Source of the DNA: Candidatus Saccharimonadota bacterium
GTDB taxonomy: Bacteria; Patescibacteriota; Saccharimonadia; Saccharimonadales; Saccharimonadaceae
Direction: 5' to 3'
Length of the DNA: 64,000 bases
NCBI GenBank assembly: GCA_009783235.1
Contig: WRHN01000002.1
Span: 124,001 to 188,000 of the forward strand
Shown here: in pieces, positions 42,133 to 50,839 of the stretch
How positions within the stretch are numbered: the stretch's first letter is position 1
How the letters are laid out: each line of letters begins with the position of its first letter
Made by a program: the position numbers and the translations under genes
The notes under the pieces: generated by a model
What the model was told of the DNA's origin: nothing
Seen by the model: the letters and a program-made list of their open reading frames with translations, nothing else
Database searches by the model: none

Positions 42133-42892
42133 CACGTACCGTCGCCGGCGCAATACCGCGCTGGGTATAATTCTAGTCGGTTGTTTGCTGTTTTTGATTT
42201 ATAGCAATTTTACTGCATCGCCAAACGATCCCGAGCCAGAAGCCGCGCCTGTCGAGACCATCGAGCTTGAAGATGATGACGCTGAATTTAGCTACATGGG
42301 CGAAGAAGTCAACGAGCAACCTTTAGCCATTCACGAACTGGGCAAATTAGCGGTGCGAGAATGGGCGGCGCATGCTGGCTATTCGCGGAAGCAGTTTCTG
42401 AGTTCTGGCAACTGGAACAGATGGGGCAACGGTTGCAATGTACGAGAAAAGATTTTGAGTAGAGATCTTGATGAAATAATTTATGGCGACAATGGCTGTA
42501 CGGTTATGTCTGGGATCTTACTCGACCCATACACTGGCAACACCATTCATTTTACGCGTGGCGTGAGCACATCATCTGCCGTGCAGATTGATCATGTCGT
42601 TGCGCTCTCAAACGCCTGGGCGACAGGTGCGCAGAACTTAGACCCGGCTGCTCGCAACGCATTAGCCAACGATGATTTGAATTTATTAGCCGTGGACGGC
42701 CCTGCCAATCAACAAAAATCTGACTCGGACGCCAGTCAATGGTTGCCGCAAAATAAAGGTTTTCGCTGTATTTATGTCGCGCGTCAAATCGCCGTTAAGG
42801 TCAAGTACACCCTCTGGGTAACTGCCGCTGAACGAGATGCTATGCAGGGGGTACTAAACTCTTGCCCTGACCAAACTATGCCAACTCAGTAG
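42125..42892 (+). CDS. Secreted HNH-family nuclease (DUF1524-like)
   Basis: A 255-residue protein from ATG 42125 (a GTG at 42110 is in frame). Short basic start, one signal-anchor helix (GIILVGCLLFLIYSNF), a low-complexity acidic linker, then the nuclease: WNRWGNGCNVRE, 'CTVMSGILLDPYTGNTIHF', the catalytic VQIDHVVALSNAW and 'NLLAVDGPANQQKSD...WLPQNK'. Cys pairs suggest disulfides outside the cell. Very similar domain wording occurs in secreted actinobacterial nucleases, which suggests exchange with actinobacterial hosts. A role in degrading environmental or host DNA for uptake fits a nucleotide auxotroph (inference). Confidence 0.87.
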   Translation: MNSTYRRRRNTALGIILVGCLLFLIYSNFTASPNDPEPEAAPVETIELEDDDAEFSYMGEEVNEQPLAIHELGKLAVREWAAHAGYSRKQFLSSGNWNRWGNGCNVREKILSRDLDEIIYGDNGCTVMSGILLDPYTGNTIHFTRGVSTSSAVQIDHVVALSNAWATGAQNLDPAARNALANDDLNLLAVDGPANQQKSDSDASQWLPQNKGFRCIYVARQIAVKVKYTLWVTAAERDAMQGVLNSCPDQTMPTQ

Positions 42893-42914
42893 CGAACGAC
42901 AAGCCTTTCAATCT

Positions 42915-43391
42915 CTACTTCTTCGTCACGCGCACCATCGCTTCGCGCAAAACCTTACCGTCCAACTTGTAGCCAGCTTGTAACTCTTCGGCAATCACCT
43001 CAGTTTCGCCCTCGACCTCGTCCATGACCACAGCGTTATGTATTTCGTGATTAAATTCTGCCCCCGCCGAAGCATCTATTCTCTCTACGCCAATCTCGCT
43101 CAAAATCTTATCTAGGTTTCCGCCTAGATTTTCTACCCCCTGCACCCACGCATTGTCTTGCAGCTCCTGCGGTACATTTTTGACGGCGCGCTCGATATTG
43201 TCCACCACGCCCAAAAACTTTTTCAGCATTTCTTCTGCGCCGAATTGCCGCATTGCTATTTTTTGTTCATCAGCATTTTTGCGATAATTCTCAAAATCGG
43301 CACGTAGTCGCTGCAGGTCAACCGTCAACTCTTCAATTCTCAAATCTTTGGCGTCTTTTTTGGGCAACTTCTTATCGGTTGGTTTTTTCAT
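42915..43391 (-). CDS. grpE: Nucleotide exchange factor GrpE
   Basis: Co-chaperone that releases ADP from DnaK. The 158 residues have an N-terminal coiled coil (RIEELTVDLQRLRADFENYRKNADEQ) and a C-terminal beta domain with 'FNHEIHNAVVMDEVEG' and 'VLREAMVRVTKK'. Last gene of the hrcA operon; it starts 1 bp from the previous stop. dnaK and dnaJ are not in this window. Confidence 0.93.
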   Translation of the reverse strand: MKKPTDKKLPKKDAKDLRIEELTVDLQRLRADFENYRKNADEQKIAMRQFGAEEMLKKFLGVVDNIERAVKNVPQELQDNAWVQGVENLGGNLDKILSEIGVERIDASAGAEFNHEIHNAVVMDEVEGETEVIAEELQAGYKLDGKVLREAMVRVTKK

Positions 43392-43718
43392 TTACAACTC
43401 ACTTTCTTCTATTAGCGGATATATGTCTATGACGGGTTCTTCGTAAGGATGCGCGGCCCGTAGCTTGGCTATGACTTCTTTGGTTATCGCTTTGTCGCAA
43501 GCCACTTCAACTATTTCTTCTTCAACAATCTCTGATTTACCGTGTTCACCAATTGTCGGATTTGCCTTGTCAGATGGCAAAAATCTTCCTTGCGTCAAGT
43601 AGCTCGTGCTGCAGAAACTATACTCGCCAATCTTGCCCGCGCCAGCCTCACCCAAAACTTTGCGGATCTCATTGGCTTGATCAACTGGCACCGTCACACA
43701 AATTTTTACCTTGCCCAT
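43392..43718 (-). CDS. NIF3/YqfO-type CutA-fold protein
   Basis: A 108-residue protein with 'KICVTVPVDQANEIRKVLGEAGAGKIGEY' and 'RAAHPYEEPVIDIYPL', the pattern of the C-terminal (CutA-like) domain found in NIF3/YqfO proteins and as stand-alone proteins. Function is unknown; the fold often binds small molecules or metals. It sits between hrcA and grpE with 1-bp spacings, so it shares their heat-shock control, an unusual insertion in that operon. Confidence 0.8.
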   Translation of the reverse strand: MGKVKICVTVPVDQANEIRKVLGEAGAGKIGEYSFCSTSYLTQGRFLPSDKANPTIGEHGKSEIVEEEIVEVACDKAITKEVIAKLRAAHPYEEPVIDIYPLIEESEL

Positions 43719-44408
43719 TTACAAAATCCTCTCCAGCATCTCACCAGTTTGAGCGACTAAATTCATCACCCGACCATAACTTTGGCGTGTCGGGCCAAGA
43801 ACGCCGATGTACGAACGATCCGACAGCGGCGAACGAAAACGCGAAATAATCAACGACACTCCCGAATCTCGACCGATCGGATTTTCATGGCCAATAAAAA
43901 CATTCAAGGGCTCATTAGGCGCCGCTTCGCGCAGCCACGGCTCTAAGTTATCAAGCAGCTTAGCAACTTTTTGAACATGCGATCCGTCGAGAAATTCCGG
44001 CTGCGAAAACAGATTCGAGATTCCCGACAAGTAAAGCTGGTCGCCAATAGTGGCCACGCCGAGGTTATGCGTCAGCTCGACCAACGAATCGACCGCCGAA
44101 CGAATAGCACGATCGGCGCGATTGGCCGACACCCGCGACTCAATAGCCCGCACCTGACGATTTTCATTCGTGTCCAGCGTAAGCTTGTTGACATAAAAAC
44201 GATATCCGTCATCAGTCGGCACGCAGCCAGCCGAGGTATGGGGGCGAGAAACCAAGCCCAGGTCTTCAAGCGCTGCCATTTCATTGCGCACCGTCGCCGA
44301 AGAAATTTCAAACAGTTTCGCCAAAATCACCGAGCCGACTGGCGCCGCTACTTCGGCGTATTGCTCGATAATAGCATTGAGAATTTGTTGTTGACGTTCT
44401 GTCATCAT
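43719..44408 (-). CDS. hrcA: Heat-shock repressor HrcA (short form)
   Basis: Represses chaperone genes by binding CIRCE. The N-terminal winged helix contains 'LNAIIEQYAEVAAPVGS' and 'SSATVRNEMAALEDLGLVSRPHTSAGCVPTD', the HrcA signature. At 229 residues it is shorter than the usual ~340 because the middle domain is reduced; the C-terminal 'YIGVLGPTRQSYGRVM' is kept. The -10 TAGAAT ends 6 bp before ATG 44408. A CIRCE lies in its own promoter, so it is self-repressed. Confidence 0.9.
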   Translation of the reverse strand: MMTERQQQILNAIIEQYAEVAAPVGSVILAKLFEISSATVRNEMAALEDLGLVSRPHTSAGCVPTDDGYRFYVNKLTLDTNENRQVRAIESRVSANRADRAIRSAVDSLVELTHNLGVATIGDQLYLSGISNLFSQPEFLDGSHVQKVAKLLDNLEPWLREAAPNEPLNVFIGHENPIGRDSGVSLIISRFRSPLSDRSYIGVLGPTRQSYGRVMNLVAQTGEMLERIL

Positions 44409-44414
44409 AAGAGT

Positions 44415-44454
44415 ATTCTAGCAAAAATTAGCACTCTAGTCAACAGAGTGCTAA
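44415..44454 (-). promoter_or_regulatory. hrcA promoter with CIRCE operator
   Basis: Perfect CIRCE: TTAGCACTC (44428-44436), 9-nt spacer, GAGTGCTAA (44446-44454). Minus-strand promoter -35 TTGACT (44438-44443), 17-bp spacer, extended -10 TGCTAGAAT (hexamer 44415-44420). CIRCE spans the -35 and spacer, so HrcA binding would block RNA polymerase on hrcA-yqfO-like-grpE. Confidence 0.95.
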
Positions 44455-44461
44455 TGAGCGC

Positions 44462-47400
44462 CTAGTCTTTAACCACTTCGATTACGTCGGCGATAATCTT
44501 AGCGTCTTCAATTTTATAACCCGAGGCGTCGGTGCCAGAAATTTTACCCGTTACCTTGATAAATCTGTCTTGTTCTAGGTCGTTCACAATTTGAGCGTAC
44601 ACCTTTGGAAAAACAATTATCTCGCATTCGCCACTGCGATCTTCAATAGCCACAAACGCCATTTTATCGCCCTTTTTAGTAAGAATTTGCCGCACCGAGT
44701 CAACCAGCCCGTGCACCGTCACTCGCTGGCCGTCTCGCTCTGGTTTTATCCTGGCCAATGTTTCGCCGTCTTCGTCAAAGTGATCGGCGTATTCATCTAG
44801 CGGGTGGCCCGACAAATAAAGCCCCAGCAATTCCCTTTCCCAGGCCAATTTTTCTTTATCGCTATGTTTGGACGGCGCGGTGGCAATCTGCACCGTCGAT
44901 AATATTCCGTCCGTCGTAGCACTGTCCCCGAGTAGGCTGAACAAATCAGCTTGATTCGAAGCCGCCTCTTTCTGCGTTTTTGATGCAAACTCCAATATGG
45001 CATCAATGGAATAAAGCAAGTCCGAACGATCGCCGAATTGGTCGAAGGCGCCCGTGCGAATTAGGTTTTCCCAAACACGCTTGTTAGAAAGCCGAGAGTC
45101 TATACGCTTGCAATAATCTTCAACCGATTTAAACGGCCCGTTGGCCTTTCTATCTTCAGCAATGGTGTCGGCCACTTTTTCGCCCACGCCCTTCACCGCC
45201 GCCAAACCAAAGCGTATATTATCCGTTTCTGGCACCACGCCAAACTCTACAAATGATTCGTTAATATCTGGATTCAAAACTTTAATGCCCATTTTTTTAC
45301 ATTCGGCAATCTCGATCGCTAAACGATCGGTGTTGCCAGAATCGGAAGTTAACAGTGCCGCCATAAACGCCGACGGGTAATGCGCTTTGAGATAGGCCGT
45401 CCAATAAGCTATTAGCGCGTAGCACGCCGCATGAGATTTATTGAAACAATAGTTAGCAAATTCTTCTAGCTGATCCCAGAATTTTTCCATGACTTCGCGC
45501 TTCGCACCAGAGTTTTTGACCGCGCCGTCAATGAATTTTGGCTTGATTTCCTTCATCATATCAATTTTTTTCTTGCCCACGGCCTTGCGCAAATAATCTG
45601 CTTCACCACCGCTGAAGCCGCACATATCCTTGGCGATCTGCATAAATTGTTCTTGATAAACCAAAATTCCATAAGTGTTTTCTAAGGCCGCTTGCATGTG
45701 AGGATCCAAATAAGTGATTTCTTCGCGCCCGTGTTTACGCGCAATGAACGAGTCGATAAACTGCATTGGCCCCGGCCGATACAACGCCACCATAGCAATA
45801 ATATCTTCAAACTCTGTCGCTTTGAGATCTTTCAAATATCGCTTCATGCCCGCCGACTCTAACTGAAACACGCCCGTGGTATCTGCGCGCTGAAAAAGTT
45901 CCATGGTCTTTTTATCATTAAGCGGCAAATCCGACAGTTCAATTTTGTTGCCATAAACTTTGCGCACAATACGAATAGCGTTAGAAACAATAGAGAGATT
46001 CGACAGCCCCAAAAAGTCCATTTTGAGCAGACCCAAATCTTCCACCTGCGTCATCGAAAACTGCGTCGCCACTACCCCTTTGCGCGACATTTCCAGTGGC
46101 AAGTAATTAACCAGGGCGTCTGGCGCTATCACCACGCCGCAAGCATGAACCCCGTGGCTACGAATGGTTCCCTCTAAACGTTGAGCGTAGTCCAAAACCT
46201 CTTTCTTCCAACCGCCTTCTTGATAAGCCTTGGACAAATCCGGATCATCGCGAATAGATTTTTCCAGCGGTACATGCCGACCCTGCACCAATTCTGGCAC
46301 TGTTTTTGACAGTCGATCCGCATCAGAATACGGAATGTCCAACACGCGCGCCACATCGCGCACACTAGAACGCGCCGCCATTTTACCAAAAGTTAAAATG
46401 TTCGACACGCGATCCTGACCATATCTGCGCGCACAATATTCCACCACTTCGTCGCGACGAGTATCTTGAATATCAATATCAATATCTGGCATAGAAATAC
46501 GATCGGGATTTAAAAATCTCTCAAACAGTAAGCCATATTCCAACGGATCTAAATCAACAATTTTCAACGCATACGCCACAATTGAACCGGCCGCTGAACC
46601 ACGCCCCGGGCCAAAAACTATTCCCTGCTCGCGCCCCCACTTCATGAAATCCCAAACGATCAAAAAATAGCCGAAGTAACCCATGTTATCCACCACCGAC
46701 ATTTCGTAATCAGTCCGCTCTAATTGCTCTTTACTCAGCAATTTCTTAGCTTGCGCGACAGTCAGTTTCTCGGCATCCTTGGCTGGAATTCCAGCGTATC
46801 GCTCGGTCAGACCCCGGTAAACTTTTTCATACAGATATTCTTTCTCGGTTTTACCATCTGGACAATCGAAAGTCGGAATTAACATGCGCCCCATCTCAAT
46901 ATCCACATCACATCTATCAGCAATTTTTTTAGTGTTCAAAACAGCTTCTTTGTGAGTAGCGCCCCAACGCTGAATTATCTCTTTCGGGTCGATAACATGC
47001 AGGTGAAAATCTGCCAAAGTCATTCTGTCGGTGTCCGTCAGCAGAGAGCCAGTGCCCACACACAACAAAATTTCATGGGCCTCAGTGTCTTCGACATTGG
47101 GATAGTGCGCATCACAAGAAATCACCTTCGGAATGCCCAGCTCTTGGCTTAATCTATCCAAACCTTCGTTGACTTTTCTTTGGTCTTCCCAGTGTTTTGG
47201 CGCGTCTTTGTGGCCATGATCCTGCAACTCCAGATAATACCGATCGCCAAAAACGCTCTGGTACCATTTGGCTAATTCCTTGGCATCTTCGTATCGACCT
47301 TCCCTCAAGGCCATCGACACTTCCGAGCCAGCACAGCCAGACAAACAAATAATCCCTTCGTTATATTCCTCTAACAAATCGTGATCAATACGCGGCCGAT

Positions 47401-47767
47401 AATACATACCGTCCAAATTCGCAATGGTCGAAAGCCGAATAATATTGTTGGCCCCCTTATTGTTCATGGCCAAAAGCGTCACGTGATACCGCTCTTTATC
47501 GTGATTTGGGTCCTTGTCGGTGTACTTTCGGGCCGCCACATAGGCCTCATATCCTAAAATCGGCTTCACATCATTAGCCTTGGCTTCCTTGTACAATTCG
47601 ATCCAGCCGCTCAACGTACCGTGATCAGTCATGGCCACGGCATCCATGCCATATTTTTTAGTCAACTCAATCAATTCTGGAATTTTCGTCAAACCGTCCA
47701 ACACAGAATGATTGGTATGATTGTGCAAATGCACAAAATCCGACGTCTGTAACTTGCCCTCACTCAT
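44462..47767 (-). CDS. dnaE: DNA polymerase III alpha subunit
   Basis: Replicative polymerase. The 1101 residues have the N-terminal PHP domain (HLHNHTNHSVLDG, MTDHGTLSG), the polymerase palm with GPGRGSAAGS and the catalytic acidic triplet PDIDIDIQD, fingers 'LEGTIRSHGVHACGVVI', the tandem HhH region and a C-terminal OB fold (VTVHGLVDSVRQILTKKG). No 3'-5' exonuclease insertion as in PolC, so this is the DnaE1 type. PHP metal ligands appear intact, so it may proofread itself. The -10 TAGAAT with TGC lies 7 bp before ATG 47767. Confidence 0.96.
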   Translation of the reverse strand: MSEGKLQTSDFVHLHNHTNHSVLDGLTKIPELIELTKKYGMDAVAMTDHGTLSGWIELYKEAKANDVKPILGYEAYVAARKYTDKDPNHDKERYHVTLLAMNNKGANNIIRLSTIANLDGMYYRPRIDHDLLEEYNEGIICLSGCAGSEVSMALREGRYEDAKELAKWYQSVFGDRYYLELQDHGHKDAPKHWEDQRKVNEGLDRLSQELGIPKVISCDAHYPNVEDTEAHEILLCVGTGSLLTDTDRMTLADFHLHVIDPKEIIQRWGATHKEAVLNTKKIADRCDVDIEMGRMLIPTFDCPDGKTEKEYLYEKVYRGLTERYAGIPAKDAEKLTVAQAKKLLSKEQLERTDYEMSVVDNMGYFGYFLIVWDFMKWGREQGIVFGPGRGSAAGSIVAYALKIVDLDPLEYGLLFERFLNPDRISMPDIDIDIQDTRRDEVVEYCARRYGQDRVSNILTFGKMAARSSVRDVARVLDIPYSDADRLSKTVPELVQGRHVPLEKSIRDDPDLSKAYQEGGWKKEVLDYAQRLEGTIRSHGVHACGVVIAPDALVNYLPLEMSRKGVVATQFSMTQVEDLGLLKMDFLGLSNLSIVSNAIRIVRKVYGNKIELSDLPLNDKKTMELFQRADTTGVFQLESAGMKRYLKDLKATEFEDIIAMVALYRPGPMQFIDSFIARKHGREEITYLDPHMQAALENTYGILVYQEQFMQIAKDMCGFSGGEADYLRKAVGKKKIDMMKEIKPKFIDGAVKNSGAKREVMEKFWDQLEEFANYCFNKSHAACYALIAYWTAYLKAHYPSAFMAALLTSDSGNTDRLAIEIAECKKMGIKVLNPDINESFVEFGVVPETDNIRFGLAAVKGVGEKVADTIAEDRKANGPFKSVEDYCKRIDSRLSNKRVWENLIRTGAFDQFGDRSDLLYSIDAILEFASKTQKEAASNQADLFSLLGDSATTDGILSTVQIATAPSKHSDKEKLAWERELLGLYLSGHPLDEYADHFDEDGETLARIKPERDGQRVTVHGLVDSVRQILTKKGDKMAFVAIEDRSGECEIIVFPKVYAQIVNDLEQDRFIKVTGKISGTDASGYKIEDAKIIADVIEVVKD

Positions 47768-47842
47768 GATTTATATTCTAGCAAAATTTAAACCAGTTTT
47801 ATCTGTAAAATTAACAACACCGCTAGTTGAAACTGCCAGCCG

Positions 47843-48715
47843 CTATATCTGTGCCAGTTTTTGACATTTCGGACAAAGATGCGTGCCACGACCAGCAACT
47901 TTAGTTTTGACAATTGTGGTTTGGCAACGGTTGCAAGGCTGCCCATCGCGCCGAAAAACATTGGCAAATTTTTCCAAGTAATTACCTTTGCTGCCGTCGG
48001 CTTTGACGTAAGTCTGCATGGTTGAACCTCCGGAATCAATCGACTTCTGCATAACCTTGCCCGCCGCCCGACAAATCTCTTCAAGTTTTTTATCAGAAAG
48101 ATTTTTCACACGAGTTTCTGGGTGGGTTTTTGTCGCCCACAGCGACTCGTCAGCGTAAATATTACCGATGCCCGCCATGACTGATTGATCAAGAATCGCT
48201 GGCTTAATCATCGAATTTTGATGACGTCGAATGTTTTTAAGAAACTGCTTACTAACCCCAGTCTCCCACGGTTCAGGGCCCATTTTAGCAAGAAACGGAA
48301 TTTTAACGACCTCGCTTGACGGCATTAGTTTAATCCAGCCGAATTTACGCTGGTCATTAAAAAATAATTTGGTTTTGTGGTTTAGACCAAAAATCACCCG
48401 CGTTGAGCGATCCGGTAAATCTGCCATAAAAGAATCGGTCGGGTGGCCCGCTGCGAAATTTTCTTGACCACGCACAACAATTTGCCCAGTCATTTTAAGA
48501 TGGCAAACTAATGAAAATCCACCTGATAAATCAATAATCAAAGCCTTGCCGCGGCGGCGAATTTTATTGACCCGCGCGCCAATTAAGTTTTTTTGTGAGC
48601 AGTTCACGCACTCAAAACTCTTCTCGTTTAAAACGTCAACTCGCAAGATTTGTTTCCCCACGATGAAGTTTTCTAGGCCTCGCCGTACGGTTTCAACTTC
48701 TGGTAATTCTGGCAT
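47843..48715 (-). CDS. mutM: Formamidopyrimidine-DNA glycosylase (Fpg/MutM)
   Basis: Removes 8-oxoguanine and opened purines, then cuts the abasic site. The 290 residues begin MPELPEVETVRRGL with catalytic Pro2/Glu3, carry the conserved Lys (LKMTGQ) and 'GIGNIYADESLW', and end with a four-Cys zinc finger (CNRC and CPKC) around 'GRGTHL'. Extended -10 TGCTACAAT ends 6 bp before ATG 48715, and the divergent neighbour at 48761 has the same arrangement. Confidence 0.95.
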   Translation of the reverse strand: MPELPEVETVRRGLENFIVGKQILRVDVLNEKSFECVNCSQKNLIGARVNKIRRRGKALIIDLSGGFSLVCHLKMTGQIVVRGQENFAAGHPTDSFMADLPDRSTRVIFGLNHKTKLFFNDQRKFGWIKLMPSSEVVKIPFLAKMGPEPWETGVSKQFLKNIRRHQNSMIKPAILDQSVMAGIGNIYADESLWATKTHPETRVKNLSDKKLEEICRAAGKVMQKSIDSGGSTMQTYVKADGSKGNYLEKFANVFRRDGQPCNRCQTTIVKTKVAGRGTHLCPKCQKLAQI

Positions 48716-48760
48716 GGTTTCATTGTAGCAAAAATAAAAGGTTTATGTTAAAATATCACC

Positions 48761-49369
48761 ATGAACCCGAATCAAGACCAGAATGGTTTCGACCCGAACT
48801 GGAATACAGCGGTCGGAGCCTCGGAATACCTCGACCAAATATCCGCGAAGCCTAAAAGTGGTTTTAATTTTCTAGATAAAAAAATGATGATTATACTGGG
48901 CGGCGTAGTGGCGGTTATTCTGATTATCATAGTTGTGATCGCCAGTAGTTCTGGAAAAAAAACCGTGGATATCTCGGCAGTGCTCTCGCAAGCTAGCGCT
49001 CAATACGTCGACGCCATGCAGGTTATCCAATACGGCGTGGATAATTTGGACAGCGGTTCGCTTGCTCGCAATAACGCCATTGCCAGTTTGGTTGTAGGTA
49101 GTCATAAAACCGAGTTGGTTACCAGAGTTGGCGAGGGTGGAGCATCTACGCGCGATCCATCAACGGCCCACGAAGAACTACGGCTCGCTAAAGAAGCTGG
49201 TCGGCTCGAGAGCAAATACCGAGAAACCACCGGGTTATTTTTGCAAGATATCATTGACACTTTATCGATGATCAGCGCCACAAAAGACGTTGCCCAGAGT
49301 GACAGAGAAATGGCCGCGCAGTACATCGAAGAGCTTGAGACCATTAAAAGTCGCATTGAAGGCATTTAA
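48761..49369 (+). CDS. Membrane-anchored hypothetical protein
   Basis: A 202-residue protein: polar N-terminus (45 residues, Asn/Asp/Gln-rich), one TM helix (about 44-64, MMIILGGVVAVILIIIVVIA) and a helical extracytoplasmic domain of ~135 residues with charged heptad-like segments. No motif recognised. TAAAAT with upstream TGT ends 6 bp before ATG. Confidence 0.72.
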   Translation: MNPNQDQNGFDPNWNTAVGASEYLDQISAKPKSGFNFLDKKMMIILGGVVAVILIIIVVIASSSGKKTVDISAVLSQASAQYVDAMQVIQYGVDNLDSGSLARNNAIASLVVGSHKTELVTRVGEGGASTRDPSTAHEELRLAKEAGRLESKYRETTGLFLQDIIDTLSMISATKDVAQSDREMAAQYIEELETIKSRIEGI

Positions 49370-49428
49370 AAAACCGAAAGCGCGACTTAAAAAACGCGCA
49401 ATCAGACTTAGCTATTTCTCCAAAACTT

Positions 49429-49848
49429 TTAGGCCTGACCCAGAAGCTTGTCTTTGTTGTCGGCAATTTCTTGCTTAATAGTCTCCAGGGTTTGACGAAC
49501 AATTTCAGGGTAGTCTGGACGATTAATCTGCAGCCACCGCGTAGCGCCAAACTCAGCCATCAAGTCAATTTCGGAAGCATCTGGCATTCTTTCTTGTAAT
49601 AACTTATAATCTGGCTGATTGATGTAGTCCGACAAATTAATAGAAAACCAATCTCGCACTCCTTGTTCATTCTTGTCGACAAAATAACCAAACTCATCTA
49701 GCTGCGCGTCGTTCATACCCTCGGTCAATTTTTCGCCCACGCGAATTTCCAACTCACTATAAATATGTTGCAAGAAAGCCTGTTTCTGTTCTTGCGGCAT
49801 ATCGCCCAACCCAAGTTGCGCTAAGAACTCTTCATCTAGTTTAAACAT
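49429..49848 (-). CDS. DUF5663-like small acidic protein
   Basis: A 139-residue soluble acidic protein. The first half matches the DUF5663 pattern I know from CPR proteins: 'FLAQLGLGDMPQEQKQAFLQHIYSELEIRVG' followed by 'LTEGMNDAQLDEF'. The second half ('WLQINRPDYPEIVRQTLETIKQEI') is helical. Function unknown. TGCTACAAT ends 6 bp before ATG 49848. Confidence 0.75.
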   Translation of the reverse strand: MFKLDEEFLAQLGLGDMPQEQKQAFLQHIYSELEIRVGEKLTEGMNDAQLDEFGYFVDKNEQGVRDWFSINLSDYINQPDYKLLQERMPDASEIDLMAEFGATRWLQINRPDYPEIVRQTLETIKQEIADNKDKLLGQA

Positions 49849-49927
49849 AAACTAATTGTAGCACAAGCAAATGAAAATGCAACTATCATCTATAGTTAAA
49901 AAACCAGCTTTATGTTAAGATAAAAAT

Positions 49928-50317
49928 ATGCAAAAAGAAAAAGGGTTCACCGTTATTGAGCTGGCGATTGCCATAGTGGTTTTGGTGATTATTGGCGTGT
50001 TTTTCTTGGTCCAGCGTAACGACCTCGAGGTAACGGCTCGCGATCAACAACGCAAGGTCGCGATTAATAGCATATATTACAGTTTAACAGAGGTTTTTCA
50101 TAAAGAAAATGGTTTTTACCCCACATCTATCAACCATGGCAATCTCAAGAGTGTTGCTCCAGAGCTGTTTATCGACACCCAGGGCACGGCCGTTGGCGAA
50201 ATAGGCAGCGAATATTTTTACGAAGGCATTAATTGCAACTCTGACGGTAAATGCAGGGGGTTCAGACTCAGCGCCGCCCTAGAAAAAGAAGCCGAGTACA
50301 TCAGAGAAGTCAAATAA
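49928..50317 (+). CDS. Type IV pilin-like protein, short
   Basis: A 129-residue prepilin or pseudopilin: MQKEKG, then FTVIELAIAIVVLVIIGVFF with mature Glu5 and hydrophobic helix, then 'DQQRKVAINSIYYSLTEVFHKENGFYPTSI', a pattern usual in minor pilins/pseudopilins, and a C-terminal Cys pair (NCNSDGKC). It is unlike the pilins at 32290 and 32890 outside the N-terminus. TAAGAT ends 6 bp before ATG 49928. Confidence 0.85.
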   Translation: MQKEKGFTVIELAIAIVVLVIIGVFFLVQRNDLEVTARDQQRKVAINSIYYSLTEVFHKENGFYPTSINHGNLKSVAPELFIDTQGTAVGEIGSEYFYEGINCNSDGKCRGFRLSAALEKEAEYIREVK

Positions 50318-50359
50318 TTAGAAAATCAAAAACTACCCGCGGTTATAACCCAACCGAGC

Positions 50360-50839
50360 CTAGTCGTTCTTTGTCGTAAAAAAATGTGTCAAAGCCACAG
50401 CCAGAGCGTCCGCGCAGTCGTCCGGTTTTGGCGCTTGCTGCAGCCCCAATTCACGCTTGACCATTTCTTGAATTTGTTTTTTTTCAGCTCTACCGTAGCC
50501 CGTCAAAGCTTGCTTCACCTGCAGCGGCGTATATTCAGCAATTTCTAAGCCTTTTTGCTTAGCAATCAGCTCAACCACCCCGCGCGCCTCCGCAACAGAA
50601 ATCGCCGTGGTAACATTTCGCGCAAAAAATAGTTTTTCAATCGCCATAACTTCTGGCTTTGTCAAATCAATAATCTCACTCAACGAATCATAAATATCTT
50701 CCAGACGATCTGGCAACGACGTGTGCGCTGGCGTAGTCACCACACCAGCATCAACCATTTTTGGCTGGCTGCCCTTTTGCACGTCCAACACGCCAAAACC
50801 TAATTTTCCCGTACCTGGATCAATACCTAAAATTCTCAT
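50360..50839 (-). CDS. ruvC: Holliday junction resolvase RuvC
   Basis: Cleaves Holliday junctions. The 159 residues have the RNase H-fold acidic motifs: GIDPGTGKLGFGVLD (Asp7), 'MAIEKLFFARNVTTAISVAEARG' (Glu about 68) and 'KPDDCADALAVALTH' near the end. ATG 50839 overlaps the stop of the lamin-tail gene as ATGA. ruvA and ruvB are not in the window. Confidence 0.94.
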   Translation of the reverse strand: MRILGIDPGTGKLGFGVLDVQKGSQPKMVDAGVVTTPAHTSLPDRLEDIYDSLSEIIDLTKPEVMAIEKLFFARNVTTAISVAEARGVVELIAKQKGLEIAEYTPLQVKQALTGYGRAEKKQIQEMVKRELGLQQAPKPDDCADALAVALTHFFTTKND

